A DNA stretch of 64,000 bases from Rutidosis leptorrhynchoides. Its lineage: Eukaryota > Streptophyta > Magnoliopsida > Asterales > Asteraceae. The stretch is from contig NC_092341.1 in the NCBI RefSeq assembly GCF_046630445.1, forward strand, positions 2,766,001-2,830,000, read 5' to 3'. The notes beneath the pieces were generated by a model. The model had not been told where the DNA came from, made no database searches, and was given only the letters and a program-made list of their open reading frames with translations. The position numbers and the translations under genes are program-made. Below, piece after piece: positions 39,626 to 52,099 of the stretch. How positions within the stretch are numbered: position 1 is the stretch's first letter; every line of letters begins with the position of its first letter.

Positions 39626-42494
39626 TGTAACGACCCGCACTTTTCCGATCGTTCTATACTTATGAGATTAATATTTACATAAATTAAACCTTACCAACAT
39701 GATAAGCAATCCAAATTGTTGAGACTTATGTTTTTGAAAAGAGTTTTACACAACGTTTGACCGTCTAGTTTGACCGATGATATCACGAACTATACAATAT
39801 ATGATAATTATACATACATATTTAACATGATCTAAGGATGTTTTAATATCTCATTTTGTATTAATAACAAAAAGTCATAAGTATATTTTGAAACTACTAA
39901 CTTAAGTTTTCAAAACAATAACCTACGTAACGTTATTTGACATAAATACTGATGATTTATAATGTTTATACATATATCGTATAAGTAATGTATTTAATCA
40001 TTTTTAAAGAGCTTTTATACATAAAACAATATAAGTATATTTACAAAAGATAGTTATATTTGAATTCTCGTTCCGTTTCCTCAATAATCCTATACGTATA
40101 CCTAGGGTATATGTACCCGTATCATACGCAGCTTCTAGATGTATTTACTATTGGTATATACCAATAAAAATCTGCTCCTTAGCAGCCTTAAATGATTAAG
40201 AAACATGTGGAACCAACCATTTGTCAAGTAGCATGAATTATTTAGCAAGAAAACAAAGTTAGGTATCTTTTTTTTCCTTTATAACCTAAAAACGTTTTTA
40301 TGCATGCACACCATTTCTTCACCCCATTTTCTCATACTTACACTTCCATTTCTCTCTCAAAATACTCTTAACTTCATACTTGATCATCTCCAAGCATTTT
40401 CCCCATCATTTAGCTTCAAAAACAACAATTAAACCTCATAAGAAAACCTTACAAAAACACTTCAAGAAATCCTTCCAAGAACACCAACTTACTTCCAATC
40501 TTTCATCCACTTCCATCACCCTTTTGGTTCTAGGTTCTTACTCCTCTTTTACAACAACCTTGTCCAAGGAACTTGAGGTAGAATCTATGTTCATAACCTT
40601 ATTCGATTCATATATATATAGCTATCTTATTTTGTGGTATAAAATTTTAACAACAAGAACATAGTTTGAATGTTTTCAAACTTGTTTGCAAACTAAATAG
40701 ATCCTTCTAACTTAACTTTTAAAATACTCCAAGACCTGTAATATAACTTAAATATATGCTAATTTAACAAGGTATAACTTGGTTTTTCAAAGATTATCTT
40801 AAAAACTATTTTTACGACGTCGGAGTGCCACCGGGGGCTGTTTTGGGTTGGATAATTAAAAACCATCTTAAACTTTGAATTGGAGGTTTATTTTCTGGAA
40901 AAATGATTTTTACTATGAATATGATAACACATAAAAATTTCATGATTTAACTCAAAGTATAAGTATTTTTAGAAAAATAATCATTTAAGGTTGTTTACAT
41001 GATGGAAAATGATTAACTTCATAAGTTTCACTAAAGTTTGACCTATGCCGTGTGATTTTGAATACAAACTAAGGTATTTACAGTTCATAGTCTTAAAGAG
41101 GGACTCGATCCAAGGAGATGGCAAGTTGAATCAACGAAAACGGAGTTGTAACGAAGAAACTATGACCGAAACAAAATCGGATATCCAAGACTAGTTTAGC
41201 CACGAAAATAATTGGGAAAAAATTAAATAAATCACATCTTTTTAAGTTAACATGATATTTTATATATATGTACTTATAATTCAATTTTATATGGTTCAGG
41301 ATCACCCGTAAACAACACGAGAAGATTAATCATAAGATCCCATGAATGTACGCAACACGTCATTTGACAACACCGGTACCATGGGTCAAGATTAATCTCG
41401 ACCAATACATATACGATGGGGTTTTATTTATTTCGTTGGGGGTTTTATTTATTTCATTGCGGGTATATTAAACATCTAAAAATGAACCATTAAAATTGAA
41501 TTACTAACAACGAACTGCTAACTACGGACTAAGGAATTATTCAAAGTATTAAAAGTATAACAAGTATATATATGTGACGTTTGTTTAAAAAGAAAAGGTA
41601 TTGATATATTATATATGGATAGGTTCGTGATATCAACCGGAGACCAAGTCAAATTATATATATCTTCAAGACAACAGTGAGTATATAGTCCCACTTTTAA
41701 ACTCTAAATATTTCGGGATGAGAATACATGTATTTTATGTTTTACGTTATGGACACAAGTAACTGAAAAATATATTCTACGTTGAGTTGTACCACTGGCA
41801 TACTTCCCTGTAGCTTGGTAACTGTTATTTACAGCGGTATTGTAAACGCGAATCCTGTTGATAGATCTATCGGGCCTGACAACCCCAGCCGGACTGGACG
41901 ACCAGTATTCAACGGTTGCACAGTACTTCGTTTCGTGACTACACTTGGTACGGTGTAGTAAGATTTCATAATAAAGGGAATATGCGACGTGATTAAATGT
42001 TAAGTATGGTTACCAAGTGCTCAACCACTTAGAATATTTTTATTAAACTGTTTATATACGAAATCTTGTGGTCTATATATATATATTGCTGCCGGCACTA
42101 AACCTATATCTCACCAACTTTATGTTGACCTTTTAAAACATGTCTATTCTCAGGAGATTACTAAAGCTTCCGCTGCATTATGTTGAATTTGAGCAGGATC
42201 TTGCGTACGCATATTTGTGTCAAAAATAAAACTGCATACCCAAGGATTTGTGTTGTAAAATATGCTCGAAATCGTGTTGTTATCATTATATGTAAAGTTT
42301 GTAAGTCGAAGATTATCGCTAAACGATAATCATCTTTTTATTGTCTAAAGCTTGTAACAAAAATAATGGTTATGGTTTGTAATGTATAATATATGCAGTT
42401 TCTCTTTTAAAAATGTCGCATATAGAGGTCAATACCTCGCAATGAAATCATACGTTATCTAACACGTTCTTATGGTTAAGGACGGGTTATGACA
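39626..42494 (+). repeat. 5' LTR of the chromovirus
   Basis: 2869 bp. A TATA-like CTTTATAAC lies near 40278. Upstream are the palindrome ATTGGTATATACCAAT (40150-40165) and the inverted repeat CTGCTCCTTAGCAG (40172-40185). The end carries ATATAGAGGTCAATACCTCG, a phrase shared with the R-type LTR ends. Confidence 0.95.
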
Positions 42495-42496
42495 TG

Positions 42497-42508
42497 TGGT
42501 ATCAGAGC
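42497..42508 (+). other. Primer binding site, initiator tRNA-Met type
   Basis: TGGTATCAGAGC, two bases after the LTR, is the complement of the 3' end of initiator tRNA-Met, the usual primer for chromoviruses and many plant LTR elements. Confidence 0.9.
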
Positions 42509-42682
42509 GGTGGTCTTAGCGAACCAGGTTTGCATTAGTGTGTCTAACCGATAAGTCGTTAGGATACATTAGTAAGTCTGGACTTTGACCGGGTCTGATT
42601 TAAAAACCATTGCTTATCATTGTTGGTTAAAATTTATATGTAAATATTATGTAGTACTAATGGGTTAGTTGTTGTATGATAG

Positions 42683-43189
42683 ATGTCGGGCTCAAAACTT
42701 GTTATCACATTCAGCGACTCCGAACCAGAATCTTCAGATGGTGTTCCAGTCATTTACCTATCCGATGACGAAAATAATATCTTTGGGGAAGACTCACAAA
42801 TTCCGGATGAACCGACTATAGAGAACCCGGAAAGTGAACCCGAAGAGGAAAGTGAACCCGAGGAGGAAAGTGAACCCGAGGAGGAAAGTGAACCCGAGGA
42901 GGAAAGTGAACCCGAGGAGGAAAGTGAACCCGAGGAAGAAATACAGGAAATTACAAAAGACGAGTTCGAACTAGGAAAGAAACGAAAGGCTAATGAATTA
43001 GAAAATTCAAATCCCGAGTTTAGTAAGGATGATGTGGCACCAACTCCACTAGACACTACCACCCCTATTCCCGCTATTCCTATTCGTGCTGTCCCGGCAT
43101 CCAGTTCTTCAGCCCCACAGCCAAAATATAGGCAGACAGCTAGGATAAGCGTTAAGCGATTCTTTGAACCTAAACGTCCTAGAAAATAG
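42683..43189 (+). CDS. Extra acidic-repeat protein encoded upstream of gag in the chromovirus
   Basis: A 168-codon frame 189 bp after the 5' LTR and 360 bp before gag. The protein has a Ser/Asp/Glu-rich N terminus with VPVIYLSDDE near residues 21-30, which fits a SUMO-interaction motif (hydrophobic core followed by acidic residues). About six tandem SEPEEE repeats (18-bp DNA units, about 42835-42940) follow, then a linker rich in P, T and A, and a basic tail (KRFFEPKRPRK) that could be a nuclear signal. No enzyme domain. Most plant chromoviruses have only gag-pol, so this is an unusual addition. It may be a nuclear or chromatin-contact protein, or an acidic histone-binding type; function is inferred only. 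Confidence 0.55.
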   Translation: MSGSKLVITFSDSEPESSDGVPVIYLSDDENNIFGEDSQIPDEPTIENPESEPEEESEPEEESEPEEESEPEEESEPEEESEPEEEIQEITKDEFELGKKRKANELENSNPEFSKDDVAPTPLDTTTPIPAIPIRAVPASSSSAPQPKYRQTARISVKRFFEPKRPRK

Positions 43190-43548
43190 ACCAAACGATG
43201 CGCTGCCGTATTAAACCATGGGATCATATAATGTTTTGTATAATATTATTAGTGTGGTTTGCTTAATGTTCGATGTAAGATAAGCATAGGTAAAATAGTG
43301 AAGTGTGAAATGCAATAATTTTCCATGGTTAAGTATTATTTAGATGGTAGTAATTGATTCTGTACTAAGCTATTAAGTATGGACATTAACGGGTAGGTAA
43401 TACCCTAGATATAATTATAAAACGCTAATAAGAAGAAAAGGCTTTTATAATAATACCTGGTTCATATTATTAACAAGCTATAATGTACTATAAATACACA
43501 CTACATCTATAATAATCCATGTGAATAATTATTTTCTTTCATTAGGAA
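43190..43548 (+). other. Spacer between the extra frame and gag in the chromovirus
   Basis: AT-rich, with TTAACGGGTAGGTA at 43386-43399 inside the partial inverted repeat GGGTAGGTAATACCC. The same 14-mer lies just before the 3' LTR. Confidence 0.6.
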
Positions 43549-46500
43549 ATGACGCGATTGAATCGAATGACGGAACAAGAAATCCAGGAACTCATCAATC
43601 AGCGAGTGAACGACAGAATGTTATGGGTCGAGGCTGCAAGAGGTGCTGCAGTTAACCCAAATCCTCGTGTGGGGTGCACTTACAAAACTTTGCAAGCTTG
43701 CAAGCCCTCATCATTCAGTGGAACAGAAGGACCAATCGGTTTAACCCGGTGGATAGAAAAGATGGAGACTGTGTTTAAAATCAGTGGTTGTGTTGAAAAG
43801 GACATGACCAAGTATGCATCGTGCACTTTACAAGATAGTGCACTCACGTGGTGGAAAAATTATGTGAAGGCTGTAGGAGGAGATGTAGCTTATGATACTC
43901 CGTGGGAAGAATTCAAAACAATGTTAATCAACGAATATTGTCCAAGGAACGAGGTTAGGAAGTTGGAAGATGAGTTACGAAGTCTGAAGGTTATTGGTAC
44001 TTAAATCACCAACTACAATCAGCGATTCATGGAATTAGTTTTGCTATGTCCTGAATTGGTTCCAACCGAAGAACGGAAGATTGAAATGTACAAAGATGGT
44101 TTGCCCAAAAAGGTCAAGGCACACGTTACAGCATCGAAACCTAAGACAATTCATGAAGCTATAACCATGGCAAACGAGCTAATGGATCAGGTCATCATGG
44201 ATAAGAAAGCATCCAATACTGATGTGAAGGTATCAGGTAACAAAAGAAAGTGGAATGGAAATTATGATCGAGGTAACCAACAACAATCTTTTAAGAAACA
44301 AGAAACCATACAAGGTGCAGGTAGTGGTTCAAGCTTTGGTTACAAAGGACAAAATCCTTTATGCAACCGATGCCACAAACATCACTCTGGCTACTGTAAT
44401 GTGGTATGCAACAAATGTAATCGAAAGGGTCATCTTGCTGAAGATTGTAGGGCTCTCGTTACAAATACAAATGGTACCAAGACTCCTGCCACCAATGCAA
44501 ATAGAACTGCTTTGGCTACCATTACTTGTTATGGGTGTGGAAAACAAGGTCACTATAAGAGCCAGTGTCCGAATCCAGAGAAGAATAATGGATCTGCACG
44601 TGGAAGAGCATTTGTTATTAATGCTAGAGAGGCGTGTGAAGACCCGGAGCTTGTTACGGGTACGTTTACCATTAATAACTTATCCGCATCTATTATATTT
44701 GATACTGGTGCCGATAGAAGTTACGTGAGTAGAGGCTTTTACGCTAAATTGAATTGTTCATCATTACCTCTAGATGCTAAGTACATGATTGAGTTAGCTA
44801 ATGGTAAACTAATTAAAGCCGATAAAATTTGCCGTGATTGTAAAATAAATTTAGCCGGAGAAACATTTAAAATTGACTTAATACCCGTAGAATTAGGAAG
44901 TTTTGATGTAATAGTCGGCATGGACTGGATGTCCAAAGTAGGAGCTGAAGTTGTGTGTGCCAAGAAGGCAATTCGCATTCCTTGTAAGGATAGAATGCCG
45001 GTGATGATTTATGGAGAGAAGGGTAACTCAAAGCTAAAACTCATTAGTTATTTGAAAGCTCAAAAGTGCTTGAAGAAAGGGTGCTATGCTATCTTAGCAC
45101 ATGTTAATAAAGTCGAAAAGAAAGAAAAAGAGAAGTGCATCAACGACGTGCCTGTGGCAAGAGATTTTCCTGAAGTTTTTCCGGAAGAGTTGCCGGGATT
45201 ACCTCCATTTAGATCTGTAGAATTTCAAATAGATTTAGTACCAGGAGCCGCACCAGTGGCTCGTGCTCCATATAGACTTGCACCGTCCGAGTTAAAAGAA
45301 CTTCAGAGTCAGTTAAAAGAATTACTGGATCATGGATTCATACGACCAAGTACTTCACCGTGGGGAGCTCCGATTCTATTTGTTAAAAAGAAAGATGGAT
45401 CTTTTAGGATGTGTATAGATTATCGTGAATTAAATAAGTTAACTATCAAAAATCGGTATCCACTACCGAGAATTGACGACTTATTTGATCAACTCCAGGG
45501 GTCATGTGTTTATTCGAAAATCGACCTAAGATCGGGCTATCATCAACTACGTGTCAAAGAAGAGGACATTCTGAAAACTGCTTTTCGGACACGTTATGGT
45601 CATTACGAATTTTTGGTCATGCCGTTTGGATTGACGAATGCGCCAGCTGTATTCATGGACCTCATGAATCGAGTTTGTAGTCCGTATTTAGATAAGTTTG
45701 TTATCGTTTTCATTGATGACATTCTTATCTATTCCAAGAGTGAGCAAGAGCATGAGCAGCATTTAAGGTTGATATTAGAGTTGTTGAGAAAAGAACAGCT
45801 ATACGCTAAATTTTCTAAGTGTGCTTTCTGGTTGAAAGAAGTGCAATTTCTTGGCCACGTTGTTAGTAGCAAAGGAATTCAGGTTGATCCAGCAAAAATT
45901 GAAGCCATTGAAAAATGGGAGACTCCTAAAACACCAATGCAGATACGCCAATTTTTGGGTTTAGCCGGTTATTATAGAAGGTTTATTCAAGATTTTTCCC
46001 GAATAGCTAAGCCGTTGACAGCATTAACGCAAAAAGGGAAGAAATACGAATGGACCTCGGAGCAGGAGAACGCATTTCAATTACTGAAGAAGAAGTTAAC
46101 TACGGCGCCTATTTTATCGTTACCTGAAGGGAACGATGATTTTGAAATATATTGTGGCGCTTCGCGACAAGGTTTTGGTTGTGTTCTTATGCAACGAAAG
46201 AAAGTTATTGCATACGCATCCCGACAATTAAAGATTCACGAGCGGAATTATACGACGCATGATCTAGAATTGGGAGCAGTCGTGTTTGCATTGAAGATAT
46301 GGAGACACTACTTGTATGGGGTTAAATGCACTGTGTTTACTGATCATAAAAGCCTTCAACATATTTTCGATCAAAAACAGCTGAACATGAGGCAACGTAG
46401 GTGGGTTGAGTTAATAAATGACTATGATTGTGAAATTCGTTATCATCCCGGGAAAGCGAACGTGGTGGCCGACGCTCTAAGCAGAAAGGAACGAGAACCA

Positions 46501-47979
46501 ATTCGAGTACGAGCGATGAACATAAAAATTCGCAAGAATCTCAACTCACAAATCAAAGAAGTTCAACGAGAAGCACTTACTAAAGAAAATATAGGAAATG
46601 AAATAATGAAGAAGTATGAGAAGCAACTCGTTATGCGGGAAGATGGAATTCGATATTTTGCAAATCGTATTTGGGTACCGAAGTTGGGTGGATTAAGGAA
46701 GTTGATATTGAACGAGGCACATAAGACAAGATATTCGATACATCCTGGAGTTGGAAAGATGTACCAAGATCTTAAGACGCATTATTGGTGGCCTAATTTG
46801 AAGACAGACGTTGCAACATATGTTGGGGAATGTTTAACTTGTTCCAAAGTCAAAGCAGAACACCAGAAGCCGTCAGGGTTACTTCAACAACCAGAAATTC
46901 CAGAATGGAAATGGGACGGTATTACCATGGATTTCATCACGAAGTTACCAAAGACTGCCTGGGGATACGACACCATTTGGGTGATTGTTGATCGTCTCAC
47001 CAAGTCTGCACATTTCTTGCCTATAAAGGAAACGGATAGAATGGAGAAACTATTACGATTGTATATAAAGGAAGTTGTTTCAAGGCATGGAATACCTATT
47101 TCCATTATATCTGATCGTGATAGTAGATTTACCTCAAAGTTCTGGCAATCACTACAGGAGGCACTAGGAACTCGTCTGGATATGAGTACCGCATATCATC
47201 CGCAAACCGACGGGCAGAGTGAAAGAACAATTCAGACTCTTGAAGACATGCTCAGGGCATGTGTGATCGATTTTGGAAACGGATGGGATAAGTATTTACC
47301 GTTAGCAGAATTCTCGTATAATAATAGTTATCATGCGAGCATTAAAGCTGCACCATTCGAAGCATTGTATGGAAGGAAGTGTAGATCTCCTATCTGTTGG
47401 AATGAAGTAGGAGATCGACATTTAACTGGTCCCGAGATCATACACGAAACGACTGAGAAGATAGTACAAATCAAGGAGAGATTGAAAACAGCCCGTAGTC
47501 GCCAAAAGAGCTACGCCGATGTCCGAAGGAAACCATTAGAGTTTCAGATCGGTGACATGGTTATGCTAAAGGTGTCACCTTGGAAAGGTGTGATACGTTT
47601 TGGAAAAAGGGGTAAACTGAACCCAAGATATGTAGGCCCGTTCAAGATCATCGAACGCATTGGACCGGTAGCTTATCGACTCGAGTTACCGCAACAACTC
47701 GCCGGAGTACATAATACCTTTCACGTCTCAAACCTTAAGAAGTGTCTTGCAAAGGAAGACCTCACCATTCCTCTTGAAGAAATCCATGTCGACGAGAAAC
47801 TACAATTCGTCGAAGAACCAATCGAAATCATGGACCGTGAAGTTAAACAGCTCAAACAGAGTAATATACCGATTGTTAAGGTTCGTTGGAATGCTCGAAG
47901 AGGTCCTGAGTTTACTTGGGAACGAGAGGATCAGATGAAACAAAAGTATCCGCACTTGTTTCTCGATAACGCAAAATAG
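43549..47979 (+). pseudogene. Chromovirus gag-pol region, nearly whole
   Basis: Domains in order. Gag: CKPSSFSGTEGPIGLTRWIE, TWWKNYV. Zinc knuckles: [14 protein letters not shown] and [14 protein letters not shown]. Aspartic protease: [11 protein letters not shown]. Reverse transcriptase: [29 protein letters not shown]. RNase [25 protein letters not shown]. Integrase: zinc region ending [12 protein letters not shown], then DFITKLPKT and [14 protein letters not shown], and [20 protein letters not shown]-terminal chromodomain-like module: [19 protein letters not shown]. This is the standard chromovirus order. About one break is present. Confidence 0.95.
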
Positions 47980-48011
47980 GTACAATTTTAAAATTTCGGG
48001 ACGAAATTTAT

Positions 48012-48026
48012 TTAACGGGTAGGTAC
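48012..48026 (+). other. Presumed polypurine-tract region of the chromovirus
   Basis: TTAACGGGTAGGTAC directly precedes the 3' LTR, after GGGACGAAATTT. It is less purine-rich than a usual tract. The R element has the same 15 bases before its 3' LTR (20230-20244). Confidence 0.6.
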
Positions 48027-50895
48027 TGTAACGACCCGCACTTTTTCGATCGTTCTATACTTATGAGATTAATATTTACATAAATTAAACCTTACCAACA
48101 TGATAAGCAATCCAAATTGTTGAGACTTATGTTTTTGAAAAGAGTTTTACACAACGTTTGACCGTCTAGTTTGACCGATGATATCACGAACTATACAATA
48201 TATGATAATTATACATACATATTTAACATGATCTAAGGATGTTTTAATATCTCATTTTATATTAATAACAAAAAGTCATAAGTATATTTTGAAACTACTA
48301 ACTTAAGTTTTCAAAACAATAACCTACGTAACGTTATTTGACATAAATACTGATGATTTATAATGTTTATACATATATCGTATAAGTAATGTATTTAATC
48401 ATTTTTAAAGAGCTTTTATACATAAAACAATATAAGTATATTTACAAAAGATAGTTATATTTGAATTCTCGTTCCGTTTCCTCAATAATCCTATACGTAT
48501 ACCTAGGGTATATGTACCCGTATCATACGCAGCTTCTAGATGTATTTACTATTGGTATATACCAATAAAAATCTGCTCCTTAGCAGCCTTAAATGATTAA
48601 GAAACATGTGGAACCAACCATTTGTCAAGTAGCATGAATTATTTAGCAAGAAAACAAAGTTAGGTATCTTTTTTTTCCTTTATAACCTAAAAACGTTTTT
48701 ATGCATGCACACCATTTCTTCACCCCATTTTCTCATACTTACACTTCCATTTCTCTCTCAAAATACTCTTAACTTCATACTTGATCATCTCCAAGCATTT
48801 TCCCCATCATTTAGCTTCAAAAACAACAATTAAACCTCATAAGAAAACCTTACAAAAACACTTCAAGAAATCCTTCCAAGAACACCAACTTACTTCCAAT
48901 CTTTCATCCACTTCCATCACCCTTTTGGTTCTAGGTTCTTACTCCTCTTTTACAACAACCTTGTCCAAGGAACTTGAGGTAGAATCTATGTTCATAACCT
49001 TATTCGATTCATATATATATAGCTATCTTATTTTGTGGTATAAAATTTTAACAACAAGAACATAGTTTGAATGTTTTCAAACTTGTTTGCAAACTAAATA
49101 GATCCTTCTAACTTAACTTTTAAAATACTCCAAGACCTGTAATATAACTTAAATATATGCTAATTTAACAAGGTATAACTTGGTTTTTCAAAGATTATCT
49201 TAAAAACTATTTTTACGACGTCGGAGTGCCACCGGGGGCTGTTTTGGGTTGGATAATTAAAAACCATCTTAAACTTTGAATTGGAGGTTTATTTTCTGGA
49301 AAAATGATTTTTACTATGAATATGATAACACATAAAAATTTCATGATTTAACTCAAAGTATAAGTATTTTTAGAAAAATAATCATTTAAGGTTGTTTACA
49401 TGATGGAAAATGATTAACTTCATAAGTTTCACTAAAGTTTGATCTATGCCGTGTGATTTTAAATACAAACTAAGGTATTTACAGTTCATAGTCTTAAAGA
49501 GGGACTCGATCCAAGGAGATGGCAAGTTGAATCAACGAAAACGGAGTTGTAACGAAGAAATTATGACCGAAACAAAATCGGATATCCAAGACTAGTTTAG
49601 CCACGAAAATAATTGGGAAAAAATTAAATAAATCACATCTTTTTAAGTTAACATGATATTTTATATATATGTACTTATAATTCAATTTTATATGGTTCAG
49701 GATCACCCGTAAACAACACGAGAAGATTAATCATAAGATCCCATGAATGTACGCAACACGTCATTTGACAACACCGGTACCATGGGTCAAGATTAATCTC
49801 GACCAATACATATACGATGGGGTTTTATTTATTTCGTTGGGGGTTTTATTTATTTCATTGCGGGTATATTAAACATCTAAAAATGAACCATTAAAATTGA
49901 ATTACTAACAACGAACTGCTAACTACGGACTAAGGAATTATTCAAAGTATTAAAAGTATAACAAGTATATATATGTGACGTTTGTTTAAAAAGAAAAGGT
50001 ATTGATATATTATATATGGATAGGTTCGTGATATCAACCGGAGACCAAGTCAAATTATATATATCTTCAAGACAACAGTGAGTATATAGTCCCACTTTTA
50101 AACTCTAAATATTTCGGGATGAGAATACATGTATTTTATGTTTTACGTTATGGACACAAGTAACTGAAAAATATATTCTACGTTGAGTTGTACCACTGGC
50201 ATACTTCCCTGTAGCTTGGTAACTGTTATTTACAGCGGTATTGTAAACGCGAATCCTGTTGATAGATCTATCGGGCCTGACAACCCCAGCCGGACTGGAC
50301 GACCAGTATTCAACGGTTGCACAGTACTTCGTTTCGTGACTACACTTGGTACGGTGTAGTAAGATTTCATAATAAAGGGAATATGCGACGTGATTAAATG
50401 TTAAGTATGGTTACCAAGTGCTCAACCACTTAGAATATTTTTATTAAACTGTTTATATACGAAATCTTGTGGTCTATATATATATATTGCTGCCGGCACT
50501 AAACCTATATCTCACCAACTTTATGTTGACCTTTTAAAACATGTCTATTCTCAGGAGATTACTAAAGCTTCCGCTGCATTATGTTGAATTTGAGCAGGAT
50601 CTTGCGTACGCATATTTGTGTCAAAAATAAAACTGCATACCCAAGGATTTGTGTTGTAAAATATGCTCGAAATCGTGTTGTTATCATTATATGTAAAGTT
50701 TGTAAGTCGAAGATTATCGCTAAACGATAATCATCTTTTTATTGTCTAAAGCTTGTAACAAAAATAATGGTTATGGTTTGTAATGTATAATATATGCAGT
50801 TTCTCTTTTAAAAATGTCGCATATAGAGGTCAATACCTCGCAATGAAATCATACGTTATCTAACACGTTCTTATGATTAAGGACGGGTTATGACA
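48027..50895 (+). repeat. 3' LTR of the chromovirus
   Basis: 2869 bp, six differences from the 5' LTR by eye. Confidence 0.95.
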
Positions 50896-51895
50896 TGAAC
50901 CATTTTGTGTATGCACATGAGCAACATGATGTTCAACAACAATCCCAATAGATATTCAAAAATCATTAAATGCTTGAGATGTAAACTCACCAGCATTATC
51001 CAGTCTCACCCTTTTAATAGTATAATCAGGAAAATGTGCTCTCAATTTAATAATTTGAGCAAGAAATTTTGCAAAGGCCATGTTTCGACTTGATAATAGA
51101 TAAACATGAGACCATCTACTAGATGCGTCTATTAGGACCATGAAATATCTAAATGGTCCACATGGTGGATGAATTGGTCCACATATATCACCTTGAATTC
51201 TTTCAAGAAACATTGGTGATTCTTTTTCAACCTTAAGAGGTGATGGTCTTATTATCAATTTTCCAAGTGAGCATGATGTACATGGGATAAGTGCATCATG
51301 AGGGATCTTTTGATCCATCAATGGATGTCCATTTGTATTTTAAATTATTCTTTTCATCATTGTTGATCCTGGGTGGCCTAATCTTTCATGCCACAGATTG
51401 ATCATTACAGGATCACATGCCTTTTCATTAACTACCATGTATGTTTCTGGTACATATATATATGTATAATGTAAACCAGAACTAAGTCTTGATAGTTTTT
51501 CAATCACATGCTTCTTGTCAGTGATACTTAAATATTTACCATTTTCTGTAGTCATTGACTGATAATCATATCCATTTTGGTATATGTCAGAGAAGCTTAA
51601 CAAATTTCTCTTTGACATGGGAGAAAATAAGGCATTTTTTATCAGAAAATTTGTACCATTTGGTAACATGAATTTTGCCTTTCCCATTCCTTTTATTAAA
51701 TCCGCAGGACCTGATATAGTATGTACCGTTCCTTCTGTTGCTTTAAAATCAGTGAAATATTTTTTAGATTTGAGTATAGTGTGTGTGGTACCACTGTCTG
51801 CAATACAAAGATCCTCACCATTTGACTGATTTTGCACTCCAATAGTGTACATCATGAACTTCAAAATATGATAAACAAATAATGAGTACATAATT
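50896..51895 (-). pseudogene. Copia 2 pol, first part: protease and N-terminal integrase
   Basis: Minus strand: the copia protease motif CIADSGTTHTIL, the gag-pre-integrase block with HERLGHPG and CTSCSLGK, and the integrase core (GDICGPIHPP, MVLIDASSRWSHVYLL, RLDNAGEFTSQAF). The chromovirus insertion begins just beyond HTQNG. Few breaks. Confidence 0.9.
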
Positions 51896-52099
51896 CATCA
51901 ATATATTACATTCAAAATATGTTATAAACGAAAGTACATAATAAGGAAACATATAGTAAAGTAGATATGGTATAGATCGTAAATCTACATCCATTTATTT
52001 GATATGGACATATAATAGGAAATTTATTCATTAAAGTAGTCACTTGTTGGCTCAGTGATTTTTGTATCAAGGTCATCCACAAGGTTTGCCTCTTTTCCT

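Larger units (their letters stand above)
39626..50895 (+). mobile_element. Young Ty3/gypsy chromovirus nested in copia element 2
   Basis: Two LTRs of exactly 2869 bp (39626-42494, 48027-50895) begin TGTAACGACCCGC and end GGGTTATGACA. Flanks are TAAAC and TGAAC, a 5-bp duplication with one change. A tRNA-iMet primer site, an extra upstream frame, gag-pol and a C-terminal chromodomain-like region follow. The LTRs differ at only six sites by my count, so insertion was probably within the last 0.1 My. The coding region is nearly whole, with about one break. Probably Tekay/Del-like, but the clade needs a tree. Confidence 0.95.

Noticed and set aside
40380-40664. 94-codon frame repeated exactly at 48781-49065
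   Set aside because: It is identical only because it lies in the two LTRs; no motif and no sign of coding constraint.
42754-43227. 157-codon minus-strand frame opposite the acidic-repeat gene
   Set aside because: Ser/Gly repeats that mirror the 18-bp units; the plus frame has the sensible start, order and composition.
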